A stretch of DNA of 64,000 bases. Source: Selenomonadaceae bacterium. Lineage in GTDB: Bacteria; Bacillota; Negativicutes; Selenomonadales; Selenomonadaceae. The position numbers were made by a program, and so were the translations under genes. This document shows, piece after piece, positions 25,975 to 36,126 of the stretch. A model generated the notes under the pieces. The model did not search any database, was not told the DNA's origin, and was given only the letters and a program-made list of their open reading frames with translations. The stretch lies in contig JAFZMV010000132.1 of the NCBI GenBank assembly GCA_017553205.1, forward strand, positions 19,340 through 83,339, in the 5' to 3' direction. The number at the start of each line of letters is the position of its first letter. Position 1 is the stretch's first letter.

Positions 25975-26322
25975 TTATTCTTCATTTTTTTCCGTAACCA
26001 TAACGGTAATATGAGAAGTATGTTTCAAAATGCTGAAAGCCTGACCGCGAGAACGCGGGTGAATTCTTTTGAGCGTAGGACCCTGATCCACGAAACAAGT
26101 AGAAACAAAAAGTTTTTCGCTGTCCATATCGAAATTATTTTCAGCATTAGCGACAGCAGACTTCAAAACTTTTTCGATAAATTTTGAGCCGCGTTTTGGC
26201 GTGAACTTCAAAATTGCGAAAGCGTCGGCGACATTTTTACCGCGAATCAAATTCATGACGATGCGAACTTTACGCGGAGCAATTCTGACGAATTTTGCGA
26301 CGGCTTTAACTTCTTTTGCCAC
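25975..26322 (-). CDS. rplV: 50S ribosomal protein L22
   Basis: Tunnel-lining protein, 115 residues: [20 protein letters not shown], then the beta-hairpin with [19 protein letters not shown] and the HITVMV end. The GTG start follows GGGGGGAGG. The hairpin that binds macrolides shows no gap. Confidence 0.98.
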   Translation of the reverse strand: MAKEVKAVAKFVRIAPRKVRIVMNLIRGKNVADAFAILKFTPKRGSKFIEKVLKSAVANAENNFDMDSEKLFVSTCFVDQGPTLKRIHPRSRGQAFSILKHTSHITVMVTEKNEE

Positions 26323-26341
26323 GAGAAAACCTCCCCCCTAA

Positions 26342-26419
26342 CAATTTGGAATGTGGAATGAGGAGTTAGGAATTAAAGTTTGTAAAAATTCCCCATTCCT
26401 CCTTCCTCCTTCCACATTA
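26342..26419. repeat. Intergenic GGAATTA-type inverted repeat, copy 9 (rpsS-rplV)
   Basis: Left end CAATTTGGAATGTGG, core TTAAAGTTTGTAAAAATT, right arm CCTCCTTCCTCCTTCCACATTA ending at the rpsS stop. Left end sits just before the rplV ribosome-binding site. Confidence 0.85.
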
Positions 26420-26698
26420 TTTCAGTTTTGTTTTGCGTTCTTCCCCAGCGTGACCTTTAAAAGTTCTGGTGGGTGCAAATTCTCCGAGTTTATGACCGAC
26501 CATATCTTCAGTGATATAGACGGGAACATGTTTTCTTCCGTCGTGAACAGCAATAGTATGAGTAATGAACGCAGGAAGAATTGTTGAACTGCGTGACCAA
26601 GTGCGGACAACTTTTTTATCATTAGCGACATTGAGAGCCTCAATTTTCTTCAAAAGTTTTTCTTCCACAAAAGGACCTTTTTTTACAGACCTTGACAA
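26417..26698 (-). CDS. rpsS: 30S ribosomal protein S19
   Basis: A 93-residue S19: [40 protein letters not shown] and [15 protein letters not shown]. It lies 22 bp downstream of rplB. Confidence 0.98.
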   Translation of the reverse strand: MSRSVKKGPFVEEKLLKKIEALNVANDKKVVRTWSRSSTILPAFITHTIAVHDGRKHVPVYITEDMVGHKLGEFAPTRTFKGHAGEERKTKLK

Positions 26699-26720
26699 TT
26701 TTTTATCCTCCCTCCGTCAA

Positions 26721-27545
26721 TTATTTACGACGACGAACAATAAGTTTATCAGACGCTTTTTTCTTGCGGGTCTTAGCACCCATAGCACATTTACCCCATT
26801 TAGTAACAGGATGTTTGCGACCGACCGGGCTGCGACCTTCACCACCGCCATGCGGATGGTCTACAGGGTTCATAACAACACCGCGGTTAGCAGGACGAAT
26901 ACCAAGCCAACGAGAGCGACCGGCTTTACCGATTGTTACATTTTCATGATCCAAATTTCCAACCTGCCCGATTGATGCACGGCAGTTGATATGGATTTTG
27001 CGAACTTCACCGGAAGGCATGCGGATTGTCGCATAATTTCCTTCTTTAGCCATAAGCTGAGCCGCTGTACCAGCACTGCGAACCATCTGTCCGCCTTTGC
27101 CGATTTTCATTTCGATATTATGAATCATAGTACCGACAGGAATATTTTTCAACGGAAGAGCATTACCGACTTTGATGTCAGCATCTGCACCTGACTCAAC
27201 TTTATCTCCGACTTTCAAACCGTTAGGAGCAAGAATGTAACGTTTTTCACCGTCTGCATAATTGAGAAGAGCAATTCTCGCACTACGGTTAGGATCATAT
27301 TCAATCGTCGCAACTTTTGCTGGGATACCGTCTTTGTTGCGTTTGAAGTCAATAATTCTGTAACGGCGTTTATGTCCGCCGCCTTGATGCCGTACCGTTA
27401 ATTTTCCCTGCTGATTTCTTCCGCCATGACTTTTCAACGGAGCAAGCAAAGATTTTTCCGGCTTGTCAGTCGTAATTTCGTCGAAAGTAGAACCTGTCAT
27501 AAAACGACGACTGGGAGTATACGGCTTATATGATTTTATTCCCAC
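26721..27545 (-). CDS. rplB: 50S ribosomal protein L2
   Basis: Core large-subunit protein near the peptidyl transferase centre, 274 residues. Contains [26 protein letters not shown]-like [20 protein letters not shown], and [20 protein letters not shown] with the conserved His. GTG start after AAGGAGG. Confidence 0.98.
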   Translation of the reverse strand: MGIKSYKPYTPSRRFMTGSTFDEITTDKPEKSLLAPLKSHGGRNQQGKLTVRHQGGGHKRRYRIIDFKRNKDGIPAKVATIEYDPNRSARIALLNYADGEKRYILAPNGLKVGDKVESGADADIKVGNALPLKNIPVGTMIHNIEMKIGKGGQMVRSAGTAAQLMAKEGNYATIRMPSGEVRKIHINCRASIGQVGNLDHENVTIGKAGRSRWLGIRPANRGVVMNPVDHPHGGGEGRSPVGRKHPVTKWGKCAMGAKTRKKKASDKLIVRRRK

Positions 27546-27574
27546 GCTTAAACCTCCTTCATAAAAATTTTATT

Positions 27575-27856
27575 TTAAGCTGTGAAGAATTCAATAGTTT
27601 CACCGGGAGCAAGTTTGACAATCGCTTTTTTATAATCGGAGCGTTTGCCCTGAGTGCGTCCCATACGTTTCATTTTGCCTTTAACATTTACGGTGTTTAC
27701 GTTTTCAACTTTGACATTGAAAATTTCTGCAACCGCGTCAGCAATCTGAATTTTATTCGCACGCTTATCAACTACGAAAACATATTTTCCTTCTGCCATG
27801 AGTTCGGTGGTACGTTCGGTAATTTTCGGGCGGATTAAAATATCTCTTGCGTCCAT
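27575..27856 (-). CDS. rplW: 50S ribosomal protein L23
   Basis: Tunnel-exit docking site for trigger factor and SRP, 93 residues: DILIRPKITERTTELMAEGK and KIQIADAVAEIFNVKVENV. Its ATG shares one base with the rplD stop (TAATG), indicating coupled translation. Confidence 0.98.
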   Translation of the reverse strand: MDARDILIRPKITERTTELMAEGKYVFVVDKRANKIQIADAVAEIFNVKVENVNTVNVKGKMKRMGRTQGKRSDYKKAIVKLAPGETIEFFTA

Positions 27857-28482
27857 TAAGCGTACACCTCCTCAATTTTTTCAACAGCGTCTTTCGTGAG
27901 GAAAAGTTTTTCGCAGTTGAGAATGTCATAGACGTTTAATTGCAATGCACTGATAGCTTTTGCATTTTGAAGATTGTTTGAAGAACGAGTAACATTTTCG
28001 ATCAATTCTTTTGTGATGAAAAGTGCTTTGCAGTTATCAACGCCGAAAGTTTTTTGAAATTCTACAAATTTCTTTGTTTTCGGCTCTTCAAAATTCAAAT
28101 TGTCCAGCACAACAATATTTTCGCTTTTAAGTTTATCGCTCAAAACGCATTTTAAAGCAAGTCTGCGTTGTTTTCTCGGCATTGTGAAAGCGTAAGAACG
28201 GGGATGCGGTCCAAAGATTGTACCGCCACCACGCCACAAAGGACTTCTGCGGGAACCGGCACGAGCATGACCTGTGCCTTTCTGCCGCCAAGGTTTACGT
28301 CCGCCGCCACGAACCATGCCACGAGTTTTTGTAGCATGAGTTCCAAGACGACGCGAAGCCAGCTGCATAACAACTGCCTGATGAACAAGTCCTTCATTCA
28401 TTTCTACATCAAAAATCTCTGAACTAAGTTCAATATCGCCGACTTTTGAATTATTCATATCGTATACCGCTAAAGTTGGCAT
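27856..28482 (-). CDS. rplD: 50S ribosomal protein L4
   Basis: Large-subunit protein with a tunnel loop, 208 residues: MPTLAVYDMNNSKVGDIELS, then the loop KTRGMVRGGGRKPWRQKGTG and GPHPRSYAFTMPRKQRRLA. In E. coli the homologue represses the S10 operon. The ATG at 28482 fits the family start; the upstream in-frame codons coincide with the AAAGGAGG site. Confidence 0.97.
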   Translation of the reverse strand: MPTLAVYDMNNSKVGDIELSSEIFDVEMNEGLVHQAVVMQLASRRLGTHATKTRGMVRGGGRKPWRQKGTGHARAGSRRSPLWRGGGTIFGPHPRSYAFTMPRKQRRLALKCVLSDKLKSENIVVLDNLNFEEPKTKKFVEFQKTFGVDNCKALFITKELIENVTRSSNNLQNAKAISALQLNVYDILNCEKLFLTKDAVEKIEEVYA

Positions 28483-28503
28483 CTGCGTCATTCCTCCTTT
28501 CAA

Positions 28504-29160
28504 TTATTTTTTGGAAACCTTTTTAGGTTTAACAGTTTCTCTGACAATGACAAAACCTTTTTTCGGTCCGGGAATTGCACCTTTAATCAGAATTAAATTT
28601 CTGTCTGCGTCAACTCTTACAACCGAAAGACGCTGAACAGTAGTTCTTACTCCGCCCATGCGTCCGGGTAATTTTTTGCCTTTGATAACACGTCCGCCGG
28701 GACCTGAAAGCATTGCTCCCGTTGAACCGGGTTCGCGGTGAGATTTTGAACCGTGACCCATAGGACCTCTTGCAAAGTTGTGACGTTTAATACCGCCTGC
28801 AAAGCCTTTACCTTTAGAAGTTCCGATAACGTCCACCAAATCTCCTGCCGCAAAAATATCAACGCCGATTGTATCTCCGACTTTAAATTCTGATTCAGAA
28901 TCAAGACGAATTTCACGGATATATTTAACAGCTTTTACTCCGGCTTTTTCAAACTGACCTTTCATCGGCTTATTAACATGAGTATCTTTAATTTCGCCGA
29001 AACCAATTTGAACTCCGTAGTAACCGTCAGTATCTACAGTTTTGTTACGAATGACAACATTATTGCCACTCTCAACAACAGTTACAGGAATAACTTGACC
29101 GTCTTCAGTAAAAATTTGAGTCATACCAAGTTTAATTCCCAAAATAGTTTTTTTCGCCAA
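28504..29160 (-). CDS. rplC: 50S ribosomal protein L3
   Basis: A 218-residue L3: KKTILGIKLGMTQIFTEDGQ, GTSKGKGFAGGIKRHNFARG and MGVRTTVQRLSVV-like GGVRTTVQRLSVVRVD. Starts at TTG with GGGGAGGT upstream. Confidence 0.98.
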   Translation of the reverse strand: MAKKTILGIKLGMTQIFTEDGQVIPVTVVESGNNVVIRNKTVDTDGYYGVQIGFGEIKDTHVNKPMKGQFEKAGVKAVKYIREIRLDSESEFKVGDTIGVDIFAAGDLVDVIGTSKGKGFAGGIKRHNFARGPMGHGSKSHREPGSTGAMLSGPGGRVIKGKKLPGRMGGVRTTVQRLSVVRVDADRNLILIKGAIPGPKKGFVIVRETVKPKKVSKK

Positions 29161-29178
29161 TGCTTACACCTCCCCGCA

Positions 29179-29496
29179 TTAAAGTTTTAACTCAATATTG
29201 ACTCCTGCAGGCAAATCAAGGCGAATGAGTGCATCAACCGTCTTTTGATTCGGCTGGAGAATGTCAATAAGTCTTTTGTGAGTTCTCATCTCAAACTGTT
29301 CACGCGAATCTTTATTGACGTGCGGTGAACGGAGAATGGTGTAAATACTTTTTTCAGTCGGCAAGGGTACGGGACCAGAAACTTTTGCACCGGTTTTGCG
29401 AGCAGTTTCAACAATTTTTGCCACACTCTGATCTAAGGCTTTATGATCGTAAGCCTTTAAACGAATACGAATTTTTTTGTCTTGTTTTTGTGGCAA
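29179..29496 (-). CDS. rpsJ: 30S ribosomal protein S10
   Basis: A 105-residue S10, also an antitermination partner of Nus[40 protein letters not shown] and [11 protein letters not shown]. Starts at TTG after AAGGGGG. It opens the S10 gene block but shares a continuous direction with tuf upstream. Confidence 0.98.
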   Translation of the reverse strand: MPQKQDKKIRIRLKAYDHKALDQSVAKIVETARKTGAKVSGPVPLPTEKSIYTILRSPHVNKDSREQFEMRTHKRLIDILQPNQKTVDALIRLDLPAGVNIELKL

Positions 29497-29562
29497 TTTA
29501 TTTTCCCCCTTATTCGACGGCTTTTTAAATTAAGACCGCCGTTGACAGTTCCCTTGAATATA

Positions 29563-29644
29563 ATGAGGACTTAGGAATCAATTCGATTTAGAATTAGCAG
29601 TTAGGAGTTAAAATTCCTCATTCCTAATTCCAAATTCCTAATTC
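29563..29644. repeat. Intergenic GGAATTA-type inverted repeat, copy 10 (tuf-rpsJ)
   Basis: Arms with TTAGGAATCAATTCGATTTAG and AGTTAGGAG, centre TTAAAATTCC, right arm TCATTCCTAATTCCAAATTCC. It lies with the next element in the 283-bp tuf-rpsJ gap, one of the longest gene-free stretches of the window. Confidence 0.8.
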
Positions 29645-29673
29645 ATTCAAGCCATCTGCCATATTGCAGTAAA

Positions 29674-29775
29674 AATAGGAGCTAGATTTTAGGGGATAGG
29701 GGCTAGAGAAAAACTCTAACCCCTAACTGAAATTAATTTCCCTAACCCCTAGTTCCTAATTTCTATTTCCTATTT
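29674..29775. repeat. Intergenic inverted repeat, variant type TAGGGG (tuf-rpsJ)
   Basis: TAGGGGATAGGGGCTAGAG-type units face CTCTAACCCCTAACTG and CCCTAACCCCTAGTTCC units, giving a strong hairpin around a short A-rich loop, followed by TTCTATTTCCTATTT. No clear promoter was seen in this gap. Confidence 0.75.
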
Positions 29776-29779
29776 TAAA

Positions 29780-30982
29780 TTATTCGTTGATGTCGATAAC
29801 GCGACCCGAACCGACTGTATGACCGCCTTCACGAATAGCGAAGAGCAAGCCTTTTTCAATAGCGATCGGAGTGATGAGTTCAACGTCCATTTCGATATGG
29901 TCGCCAGGCATACACATTTCAGCAGCATTGCCGTTAGTGTCTTTCAAGTTACCGACTACGCCTGTAACGTCAGTTGTACGGAAGTAGAACTGCGGGCGAT
30001 AGTTTGCAAAGAACGGAGTATGACGACCGCCTTCTTCTTTGGTAAGAACATAAACCTGAGCTTTGAATTTTGTATGCGGATGAATTGTGCCGGGTTTTGC
30101 AAGAACTTGACCGCGTTCAATTTCTTTACGATCTACGCCGCGAAGGAGTACGCCGACGTTGTCGCCTGCAACTGCACTGTCAAGCAATTTACGGAACATT
30201 TCAATACCGGTAGCAACAGTTTTTCTCGGTTCATCCATAAGTCCGACGATTTCAACAGGATCGTTAAGTTTCAATTCGCCACGTTCAACACGACCGGTAG
30301 CAACTGTTCCACGACCTGTGATTGTGAAAACGTCTTCAACAGGCATTAAGAAAGGTTTATCGGTGTCGCGGGTAGGAGTAGGAATGTAAGCATCAACTTC
30401 ATCAAGAAGTTTCATGATGTTTGCTTCCTGTTCTTTGTCGCCTTCAAGAGCTTTCAAAGCGGAACCTGCAACGATAGGAATATCATCACCGGGGAATTCG
30501 TATTTGCTGAGAAGTTCACGAACTTCCATTTCAACCAATTCGAGAAGTTCAGGATCGTCAACCTGATCAACTTTGTTCAAGAAAACAACGATTGCAGGAA
30601 CACCAACCTGACGAGCAAGAAGGATATGTTCACGAGTCTGAGGCATAGGACCATCAGAAGCAGCAACAACCAAAATTGCACCGTCCATCTGAGCAGCACC
30701 GGTGATCATGTTTTTGATATAGTCAGCGTGACCCGGGCAGTCAACGTGTGCATAGTGACGTTTGTCAGTTTCATACTCAACGTGTGCAGTGTTGATTGTA
30801 ATACCGCGTTCACGTTCTTCAGGAGCCTTATCAATATTTTCATAAGACTCATATTTTGCAAAGCCTTTAGCCGCCAAAACTTTTGTAATAGCAGCTGTCA
30901 AAGTTGTTTTACCGTGATCGATATGACCGATTGTACCAATATTAACGTGGGGTTTACTGCGGTCAAATTTCTGTTTTGCCAT
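29780..30982 (-). CDS. tuf: Elongation factor Tu
   Basis: GTPase that delivers aminoacyl-tRNA. It has 400 residues from the ATG at 30982 ([20 protein letters not shown]), preceded by AGAGGAG. G1 is [11 protein letters not shown]2 has RGITINT, G3 DCPGHADY, G4 NKVD. The C-terminus VIDINE-like GRVIDINE is intact. The in-frame upstream extension is repeat sequence and is rejected. Only one tuf copy lies in the window. Confidence 0.98.
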   Translation of the reverse strand: MAKQKFDRSKPHVNIGTIGHIDHGKTTLTAAITKVLAAKGFAKYESYENIDKAPEERERGITINTAHVEYETDKRHYAHVDCPGHADYIKNMITGAAQMDGAILVVAASDGPMPQTREHILLARQVGVPAIVVFLNKVDQVDDPELLELVEMEVRELLSKYEFPGDDIPIVAGSALKALEGDKEQEANIMKLLDEVDAYIPTPTRDTDKPFLMPVEDVFTITGRGTVATGRVERGELKLNDPVEIVGLMDEPRKTVATGIEMFRKLLDSAVAGDNVGVLLRGVDRKEIERGQVLAKPGTIHPHTKFKAQVYVLTKEEGGRHTPFFANYRPQFYFRTTDVTGVVGNLKDTNGNAAEMCMPGDHIEMDVELITPIAIEKGLLFAIREGGHTVGSGRVIDINE

Positions 30983-31007
30983 TAAATAACACTCCTCTTT
31001 CAAATGA

Positions 31008-31128
31008 GTAATTAGGAATGTGGAATTTGGAATGAACATTCCTAATCAGTAAAACTTTAATTTTTTATTTCAATTTGCAATTTATAATCTGAAACAATTC
31101 CTCATTTCACACTATAAATTTCTAATTA
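31008..31128. repeat. Intergenic GGAATTA-type repeat, degenerate copy 11 (fusA-tuf)
   Basis: AATTAGGAATGTGGAATTTGG with an immediate complement CATTCCTAATC, then a longer AT-rich part containing TAAAACTTTAATTTTT and a diverged right arm TTCCTCATTTCACAC. It looks like an eroded or composite copy. Confidence 0.7.
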
Positions 31129-31132
31129 AAAT

Positions 31133-33208
31133 CTACTCACCTTTGTTTCTCGCAACAATAGCTTCAGCAATAGTTTTCGGAACTTCATCATAATGGGAAA
31201 CTTCCATAGAGTAGTTTCCGCGTCCTTGAGTTTTAGATCTCAATTCTGTAGCGTAACCGAACATTTCAGAAAGCGGGACGAATCCGCGAATAATCTGAGC
31301 TCCGTTTTGAGGTTCCATTCCTTCAATCTTGCCGCGTCTTGAGTTCAAGTCACCGATAACATCGCCCATGTATTCTTCAGGGACGGTAACTTCAACTTTT
31401 ACATACGGTTCAAGCAGAACAGGTTTAGCTTTTTCAGCCGCTGCTTTGAACGCGATAGAGCCTGCAATTTTGAATGCCGCCTCACTTGAGTCGACTTCAT
31501 GGAAACTTCCGTCATATACAACGGCTTTAACGTCAACCATTGGATAACCTGCAAGAACGCCGTTTTCCATAGCCTGACGAACACCCGCCTCAATCGGATT
31601 GATATATTCTTTCGGGATTACGCCACCGACGATTTTGCTTTCAAACTCGAAACCTTTGCCGACTTCATTCGGGAAGATTTCCAGCCAGCAATGACCGTAC
31701 TGACCATGACCGCCCGACTGTCTGACAAATTTACCTTCAGCTTTGGAACTCTTGCGAATTGTTTCACGATATGCAACTTGAGGTTCGCCGACTTTACAGT
31801 CAACTTTGAACTCGCGTAACATTCTGTCAACAATAATCTGCAAATGAAGTTCGCCCATTCCCGAAATGATAACCTGTCCTGTTTCGGCATCTGTACGGAC
31901 TTTAAAAGTCGGATCTTCTTCGGCAAGTTTTTGGAGAGCAACGCCCATTTTATCCTGATCGTTTTTAGTAGCAGGTTCAACCGCGACTGAAATAACAGGT
32001 TCAGGGAATTCCATTGACTCCAAAATAATCGGTCTGCTTTCGTCGCAGAGCGTATCGCCTGTAGTAGTATCTTTCAGACCGACAGCCGCCGCAATATCTC
32101 CGCTGTAAACTGCGTCGATTTCTTTGCGGTTATTCGCATGCATCTGCAAAATTCTTCCGATACGTTCTTTTTTGCCTTTTGTCGAGTTGTAGACGTAAGA
32201 ACCTGATTTAAGAACTCCGGAATAAACTCTGAAGAATGCCAGCTTACCGACATAAGGATCAGTCATGATTTTAAATGCGAGTGCGGAAAAAGGTTCTTCA
32301 TCACTTGCGGGACGTGAATCTTCTTCGCCGTCGGGTTTAACGCCTTGAATTGCAGGAATATCGGTAGGAGCAGGCATATAATCGACAATCGCATCAAGCA
32401 AAGGCTGAACACCGCGATTTTTATAGGACGTACCGCAGACAACAGGTGTCATATTACAATCAAGTGTAGCTCTGCGGATAACGGCTTTTATTTCATCAAC
32501 GGTGACTTCTTCGCCACCGAGATATTTTTCCATAAAGTCGTCGTCCTGTTCGGCACATGCCTCAAGCAATTTATCATGATAATCCTGTGCCATTTCTTTG
32601 AGTTCTTCAGGGATTTCAATCTCGTCAGCAACTTTTCCGAGATCGTCTTCATAGACAATCGCTTCCATTTTAACGAGGTCGATAATTCCCTTGAATGTAT
32701 CTTCGGAACCGATAGGCAGTTGAATCGGCACGGCATTTGTTTTAAGTCTGTCACGCATCATTTGAATGACGTGATAGAAGTCTGCACCTGTAATGTCCAT
32801 TTTGTTGACATAAGCCATACGAGGAACATTATAGCGTTCAGCCTGCCGCCAAACTGTTTCTGTCTGCGGTTCAACTCCGCCGCGTGCCGTCAAAATTGCA
32901 ACAGCACCATCCAGAACTCTCAAAGATCTTTCAACTTCTACAGTGAAGTCAACGTGACCGGGTGTGTCAATGATGTTGATTCGATGTTCTTTCCAGAAAC
33001 AAGTTGTAGCCGCAGAAGTAATTGTGATTCCGCGTTCCTGTTCCTGAACCATCCAGTCCATTGTCGCCGCACCGTCATGAACTTCACCAATTTTATGATT
33101 TATTCCCGTGTAAAAAAGTATGCGCTCTGTTGTTGTCGTTTTACCGGCATCAATGTGCGCCATAATTCCTATGTTACGAGTTTTTTCTAACGAAATCTCT
33201 CTTGACAC
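31133..33208 (-). CDS. fusA: Elongation factor G
   Basis: Translocation GTPase, 691 residues. G1 is [16 protein letters not shown]2 RGITIT, G3 DTPGHVDF, G4 NKMD; domains II-V follow, with [14 protein letters not shown] in domain III and [11 protein letters not shown] near the end. GTG start with GGGAG about eleven bases upstream. The usual str-operon position between rpsG and tuf. Confidence 0.98.
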   Translation of the reverse strand: MSREISLEKTRNIGIMAHIDAGKTTTTERILFYTGINHKIGEVHDGAATMDWMVQEQERGITITSAATTCFWKEHRINIIDTPGHVDFTVEVERSLRVLDGAVAILTARGGVEPQTETVWRQAERYNVPRMAYVNKMDITGADFYHVIQMMRDRLKTNAVPIQLPIGSEDTFKGIIDLVKMEAIVYEDDLGKVADEIEIPEELKEMAQDYHDKLLEACAEQDDDFMEKYLGGEEVTVDEIKAVIRRATLDCNMTPVVCGTSYKNRGVQPLLDAIVDYMPAPTDIPAIQGVKPDGEEDSRPASDEEPFSALAFKIMTDPYVGKLAFFRVYSGVLKSGSYVYNSTKGKKERIGRILQMHANNRKEIDAVYSGDIAAAVGLKDTTTGDTLCDESRPIILESMEFPEPVISVAVEPATKNDQDKMGVALQKLAEEDPTFKVRTDAETGQVIISGMGELHLQIIVDRMLREFKVDCKVGEPQVAYRETIRKSSKAEGKFVRQSGGHGQYGHCWLEIFPNEVGKGFEFESKIVGGVIPKEYINPIEAGVRQAMENGVLAGYPMVDVKAVVYDGSFHEVDSSEAAFKIAGSIAFKAAAEKAKPVLLEPYVKVEVTVPEEYMGDVIGDLNSRRGKIEGMEPQNGAQIIRGFVPLSEMFGYATELRSKTQGRGNYSMEVSHYDEVPKTIAEAIVARNKGE

Positions 33209-33230
33209 TTTGAAAAAAACTCCCTTTTAA

Positions 33231-33314
33231 TAATTTGGAATTTGGATTTAGGAATCATGAATTACGAATTGAGTTTCTTTCATTCCTCATTCCCCACTCC
33301 ACATTCCTAATTAC
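33231..33314. repeat. Intergenic GGAATTA-type inverted repeat, copy 12 (rpsG-fusA)
   Basis: Left end AATTTGGAATTTGG, TTTAGGAATCATGAATTACG in the interior, core GAGTTTCTTT, right end CACTCCACATTCCTAATTA at the rpsG stop. Confidence 0.82.
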
Positions 33315-33318
33315 CAAT

Positions 33319-33789
<471 letters not shown>

Positions 33790-33817
33790 TTACTGTTGCC
33801 TCCCTTTTAGCCATTGA

Positions 33818-34201
33818 TTATTTTTTCTTCGGTTTAGCTTTCTTTGCACCGTATTTGGAGCGGGACTGATTTCTGTCCTGAACTCCTGCGGTATCAAGTG
33901 AGCCGCGAATGATATGATAACGGACACCGGGCAAGTCTTTTACACGGCCTCCGCGAATCAAAACAACGCTATGCTCCTGCAAATTATGTCCTATTCCCGG
34001 AATGTATGCGGTAACCTCAATGGCGTTAGTCAAACGAACACGAGCAACTTTACGAAGAGCAGAGTTCGGTTTTTTAGGTGTCGTTGTGTAAACACGAGTG
34101 CAGACACCACGTTTTTGAGGACATTCTTTCAGAGCCGGTGCAGTAGATTTTTCAACAGCACTTTGACGGCTTTTTCTAACTAACTGATTTATGGTCGGCA
34201 T
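33818..34201 (-). CDS. rpsL: 30S ribosomal protein S12
   Basis: Decoding-centre protein, 127 residues, [19 protein letters not shown]. The streptomycin-relevant lysines are wild type in [13 protein letters not shown] and [14 protein letters not shown]. The ATG at 34201 follows AAAGGAGGT. It is first in the ribosomal supercluster, about 50 bases from a strong promoter. No RNA polymerase rpoBC genes or L7Ae-like gene lie upstream, which is occupied by a LysR gene. Confidence 0.98.
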   Translation of the reverse strand: MPTINQLVRKSRQSAVEKSTAPALKECPQKRGVCTRVYTTTPKKPNSALRKVARVRLTNAIEVTAYIPGIGHNLQEHSVVLIRGGRVKDLPGVRYHIIRGSLDTAGVQDRNQSRSKYGAKKAKPKKK

Positions 34202-34252
34202 ACATTCACCTCCTTTCAAAATTTCAACCTTGTCTTTCTCAAAACGTGTGCA

Positions 34253-34281
34253 ATATTAACACCGCCAAAAATTCTTGTCAA
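34253..34281 (-). promoter_or_regulatory. Strong sigma-70 type promoter of the str-S10-spc-alpha cluster
   Basis: Minus-strand TTGACA, exactly 17 bases, TAATAT, preceded by A/T-rich sequence of UP-element character and about 50 bases ahead of rpsL. It is the best promoter match in the window. Confidence 0.88.
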
Positions 34282-34375
34282 TACTTATTTTTTCGCCGTT
34301 TTTCATTCACAATTTTTCTAGACGTAAATTTTGCATAAAAACGAAAAAATAAAAAATTTCGCCTGAACTTTTTTT

Positions 34376-35266
34376 TCACTGTAAAAATTTTTCTTTGAAC
34401 ATGTCAAGAAAATTTTTGCAGGCAGTTGAAAGCGTTTGATTTTTCAGCCAAGCAATAACTGTGTGAGTTGTCATTTCCGGTTCGATTACTCTTTTGTAAA
34501 TTAAATCTCCGTCCGTCAAAAGTTCTTTGCTGGAAATTGGGATCATTGCTATTCCGAGATTTTTTTTCACCATCATCAAATCTTGTACAACGCTGTCAGA
34601 TACACAGATAATTTCAGGTGAAAAACCGATTTTTTTGCAGTTCGTTTCAAAAATTGATTTCCAGCGAAGAGGAACAATTATCGGCTGCCCTTTGAGTTCC
34701 GAAAGTTTGACTGTATCTTTTTTTCTGCCGCAAATATTTTTTTTGTTCATGACCATAACAAGCGGTTCATTTGGCAAAACGAAAAGTCCGTAAGATGAAT
34801 TGTCCACCTGAGTTCGAGTGATTGCGATTTCAATAAGTCTGTTGTCTAAAAGTTCAATTACTCTTGCACCTTCCGCCTCCCAAATTTCAAAAGTTACATT
34901 GGGATAAACTTTGTGAAATTCTGAAATTAATTCCGGCAGAATCATCGCTCCCGAAGTCGTGATAGTTCCGATACGAATGGAACCTTTTGCACCTGTTCCG
35001 ATTTCTGAAATTTCGCGAATAGTTCCGTCAACCATTCCGAGAATATTTTCAACGCGTTCGTAAAGTACTCTGCCCGCCTCTGTTAAACGAATTCTTCTTG
35101 AACCGCGTTCAAAAAGTTTTGCGTTTAATTTTTCTTCAAGACGTTTCATTTGTCGGCTTAATGCAGGCTGTGCGATGTCTAAACGCTGGGCGGCGTGACT
35201 GATATTTCCTTCTTCAACTATTGCAAAAAATGCACGCATGTCTTTTACACCGATTCCGTTCTCCAT
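34376..35266 (-). CDS. LysR family transcriptional regulator
   Basis: A 296-residue regulator: winged helix-turn-helix at residues ~8-66 (AAQRLDIAQPALSRQMKRLE, then LTEAGRVLY), followed by the periplasmic-binding-like effector domain from ~90 (GSIRIGTITTSGAMILPELI). It lies divergent from dhaL with 124 bp between, so it may control dhaL and itself; the effector is unknown. Its end is about 95 bases upstream of the ribosomal promoter. Confidence 0.92.
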   Translation of the reverse strand: MENGIGVKDMRAFFAIVEEGNISHAAQRLDIAQPALSRQMKRLEEKLNAKLFERGSRRIRLTEAGRVLYERVENILGMVDGTIREISEIGTGAKGSIRIGTITTSGAMILPELISEFHKVYPNVTFEIWEAEGARVIELLDNRLIEIAITRTQVDNSSYGLFVLPNEPLVMVMNKKNICGRKKDTVKLSELKGQPIIVPLRWKSIFETNCKKIGFSPEIICVSDSVVQDLMMVKKNLGIAMIPISSKELLTDGDLIYKRVIEPEMTTHTVIAWLKNQTLSTACKNFLDMFKEKFLQ

Positions 35267-35343
35267 TTTCGATAATCACTCCATCTAAAAAATTCTCCGT
35301 TTCCTCTAAAAATTTCTTCGTCATTATAGCACAGTTTTTAAAG

Positions 35344-35371
35344 TTGTGTTATTATCATAGAAAAATATTAT
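35344..35371 (+). promoter_or_regulatory. Probable dhaL promoter
   Basis: TTGTGT, 16 bases, TATTAT, about 20 bases before the dhaL start. A LysR-type T-N11-A box was not clearly resolved in the divergent region. Confidence 0.5.
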
Positions 35372-35390
35372 ATCTGGAGGAAAATTTGAA

Positions 35391-36014
35391 ATGATAAGAG
35401 ATGCAGTTGAAGCGGTTGTAAATGCAATTATTTCGGAGAAAGATTATTTGTCACAACTTGATGCGAAAATCGGCGACGGAGATCACGGAGCAAATATGGC
35501 TCAGGGAGCAAAATCTGCAGTCGAGGCTTTGGAAGAACTCAGCGACGAAGAACTCAACGACTTGCAGAAAGTTTTGCATGCAGTCGGTGAGGCTGTAGTC
35601 ATGAATGTCGGCGGAAGTGCTGGACCATTATATGGAGCTGGAATTTTAGAGGCGGCAAAAGTTGTTGACGAAAATTCTTCTCTGGATATTGCGACTTTAG
35701 AAAAAATGTTCGGAGCGGCAGTCAGTGCAATTCAAAGACGCGGACACGCTCAAAAAGGCGATAAAACTATGCTTGATGTTTTAATTCCGATTCATGAATG
35801 TTTTACGCCTGAAAATTCTGCGGGAAAAAATTTGGAAGAAGTTTTAGTACTTGCTGTTGACGCGGCAAAAGACGGAGTTGAATATACAAAAACTATTGCG
35901 GCAAAAAGAGGACGTGCAAGTTATCTCGGAGATCGCAGTATCGGCTTTGAAGATCCCGGGGCGGTAAGTTCGTTGATAATTTATAGAACTCTCTGCAATT
36001 ACTGGAAAGGATAA
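35391..36014 (+). CDS. dhaL: DhaL-like (dihydroxyacetone kinase ATP-binding subunit) protein
   Basis: A 207-residue DhaL fold that binds ADP/ATP with magnesium. Motifs are DAKIGDGDHGANM, GGSAGPLYGAG, KGDKTMLDVLIPI and KRGRASYLGDRSIGFEDPG. In phosphotransferase-type systems DhaL acts with DhaK (substrate) and DhaM; neither is here. It could be partnered elsewhere or work in a different phosphoryl transfer. GGAGG before the ATG. Upstream is a divergent LysR gene, downstream rapZ after 112 bp. Confidence 0.85.
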   Translation: MIRDAVEAVVNAIISEKDYLSQLDAKIGDGDHGANMAQGAKSAVEALEELSDEELNDLQKVLHAVGEAVVMNVGGSAGPLYGAGILEAAKVVDENSSLDIATLEKMFGAAVSAIQRRGHAQKGDKTMLDVLIPIHECFTPENSAGKNLEEVLVLAVDAAKDGVEYTKTIAAKRGRASYLGDRSIGFEDPGAVSSLIIYRTLCNYWKG

Positions 36015-36045
36015 CGATTAAAATTTTTGAAAGTAATTTGAAACG

Positions 36046-36093
36046 TGTCAAGGCGATGTTTGAAACTAAAAAATCAAATGTTGCCTTGATACA
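36046..36093 (+). promoter_or_regulatory. Imperfect stem-loop in the dhaL-rapZ gap
   Basis: TGTCAAGGCGATGTTTGA (36046-36063) can pair with TCAAATGTTGCCTTGATACA (36074-36093), with CAAGGC and TTTGA exact. A T-run follows about 14 bases later. It could be a weak terminator for dhaL or a leader structure of rapZ. Confidence 0.45.
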
Positions 36094-36126
36094 ATTTGAA
36101 AAAATTTTTTTACGGGAGATGATAAA

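Noticed and set aside
30983..31039. N-terminal extension of EF-Tu by 19 codons
   Set aside because: These codons are repeat sequence plus the ribosome-binding site; the family start MAKQKF at 30982 has its own AGAGGAG site.
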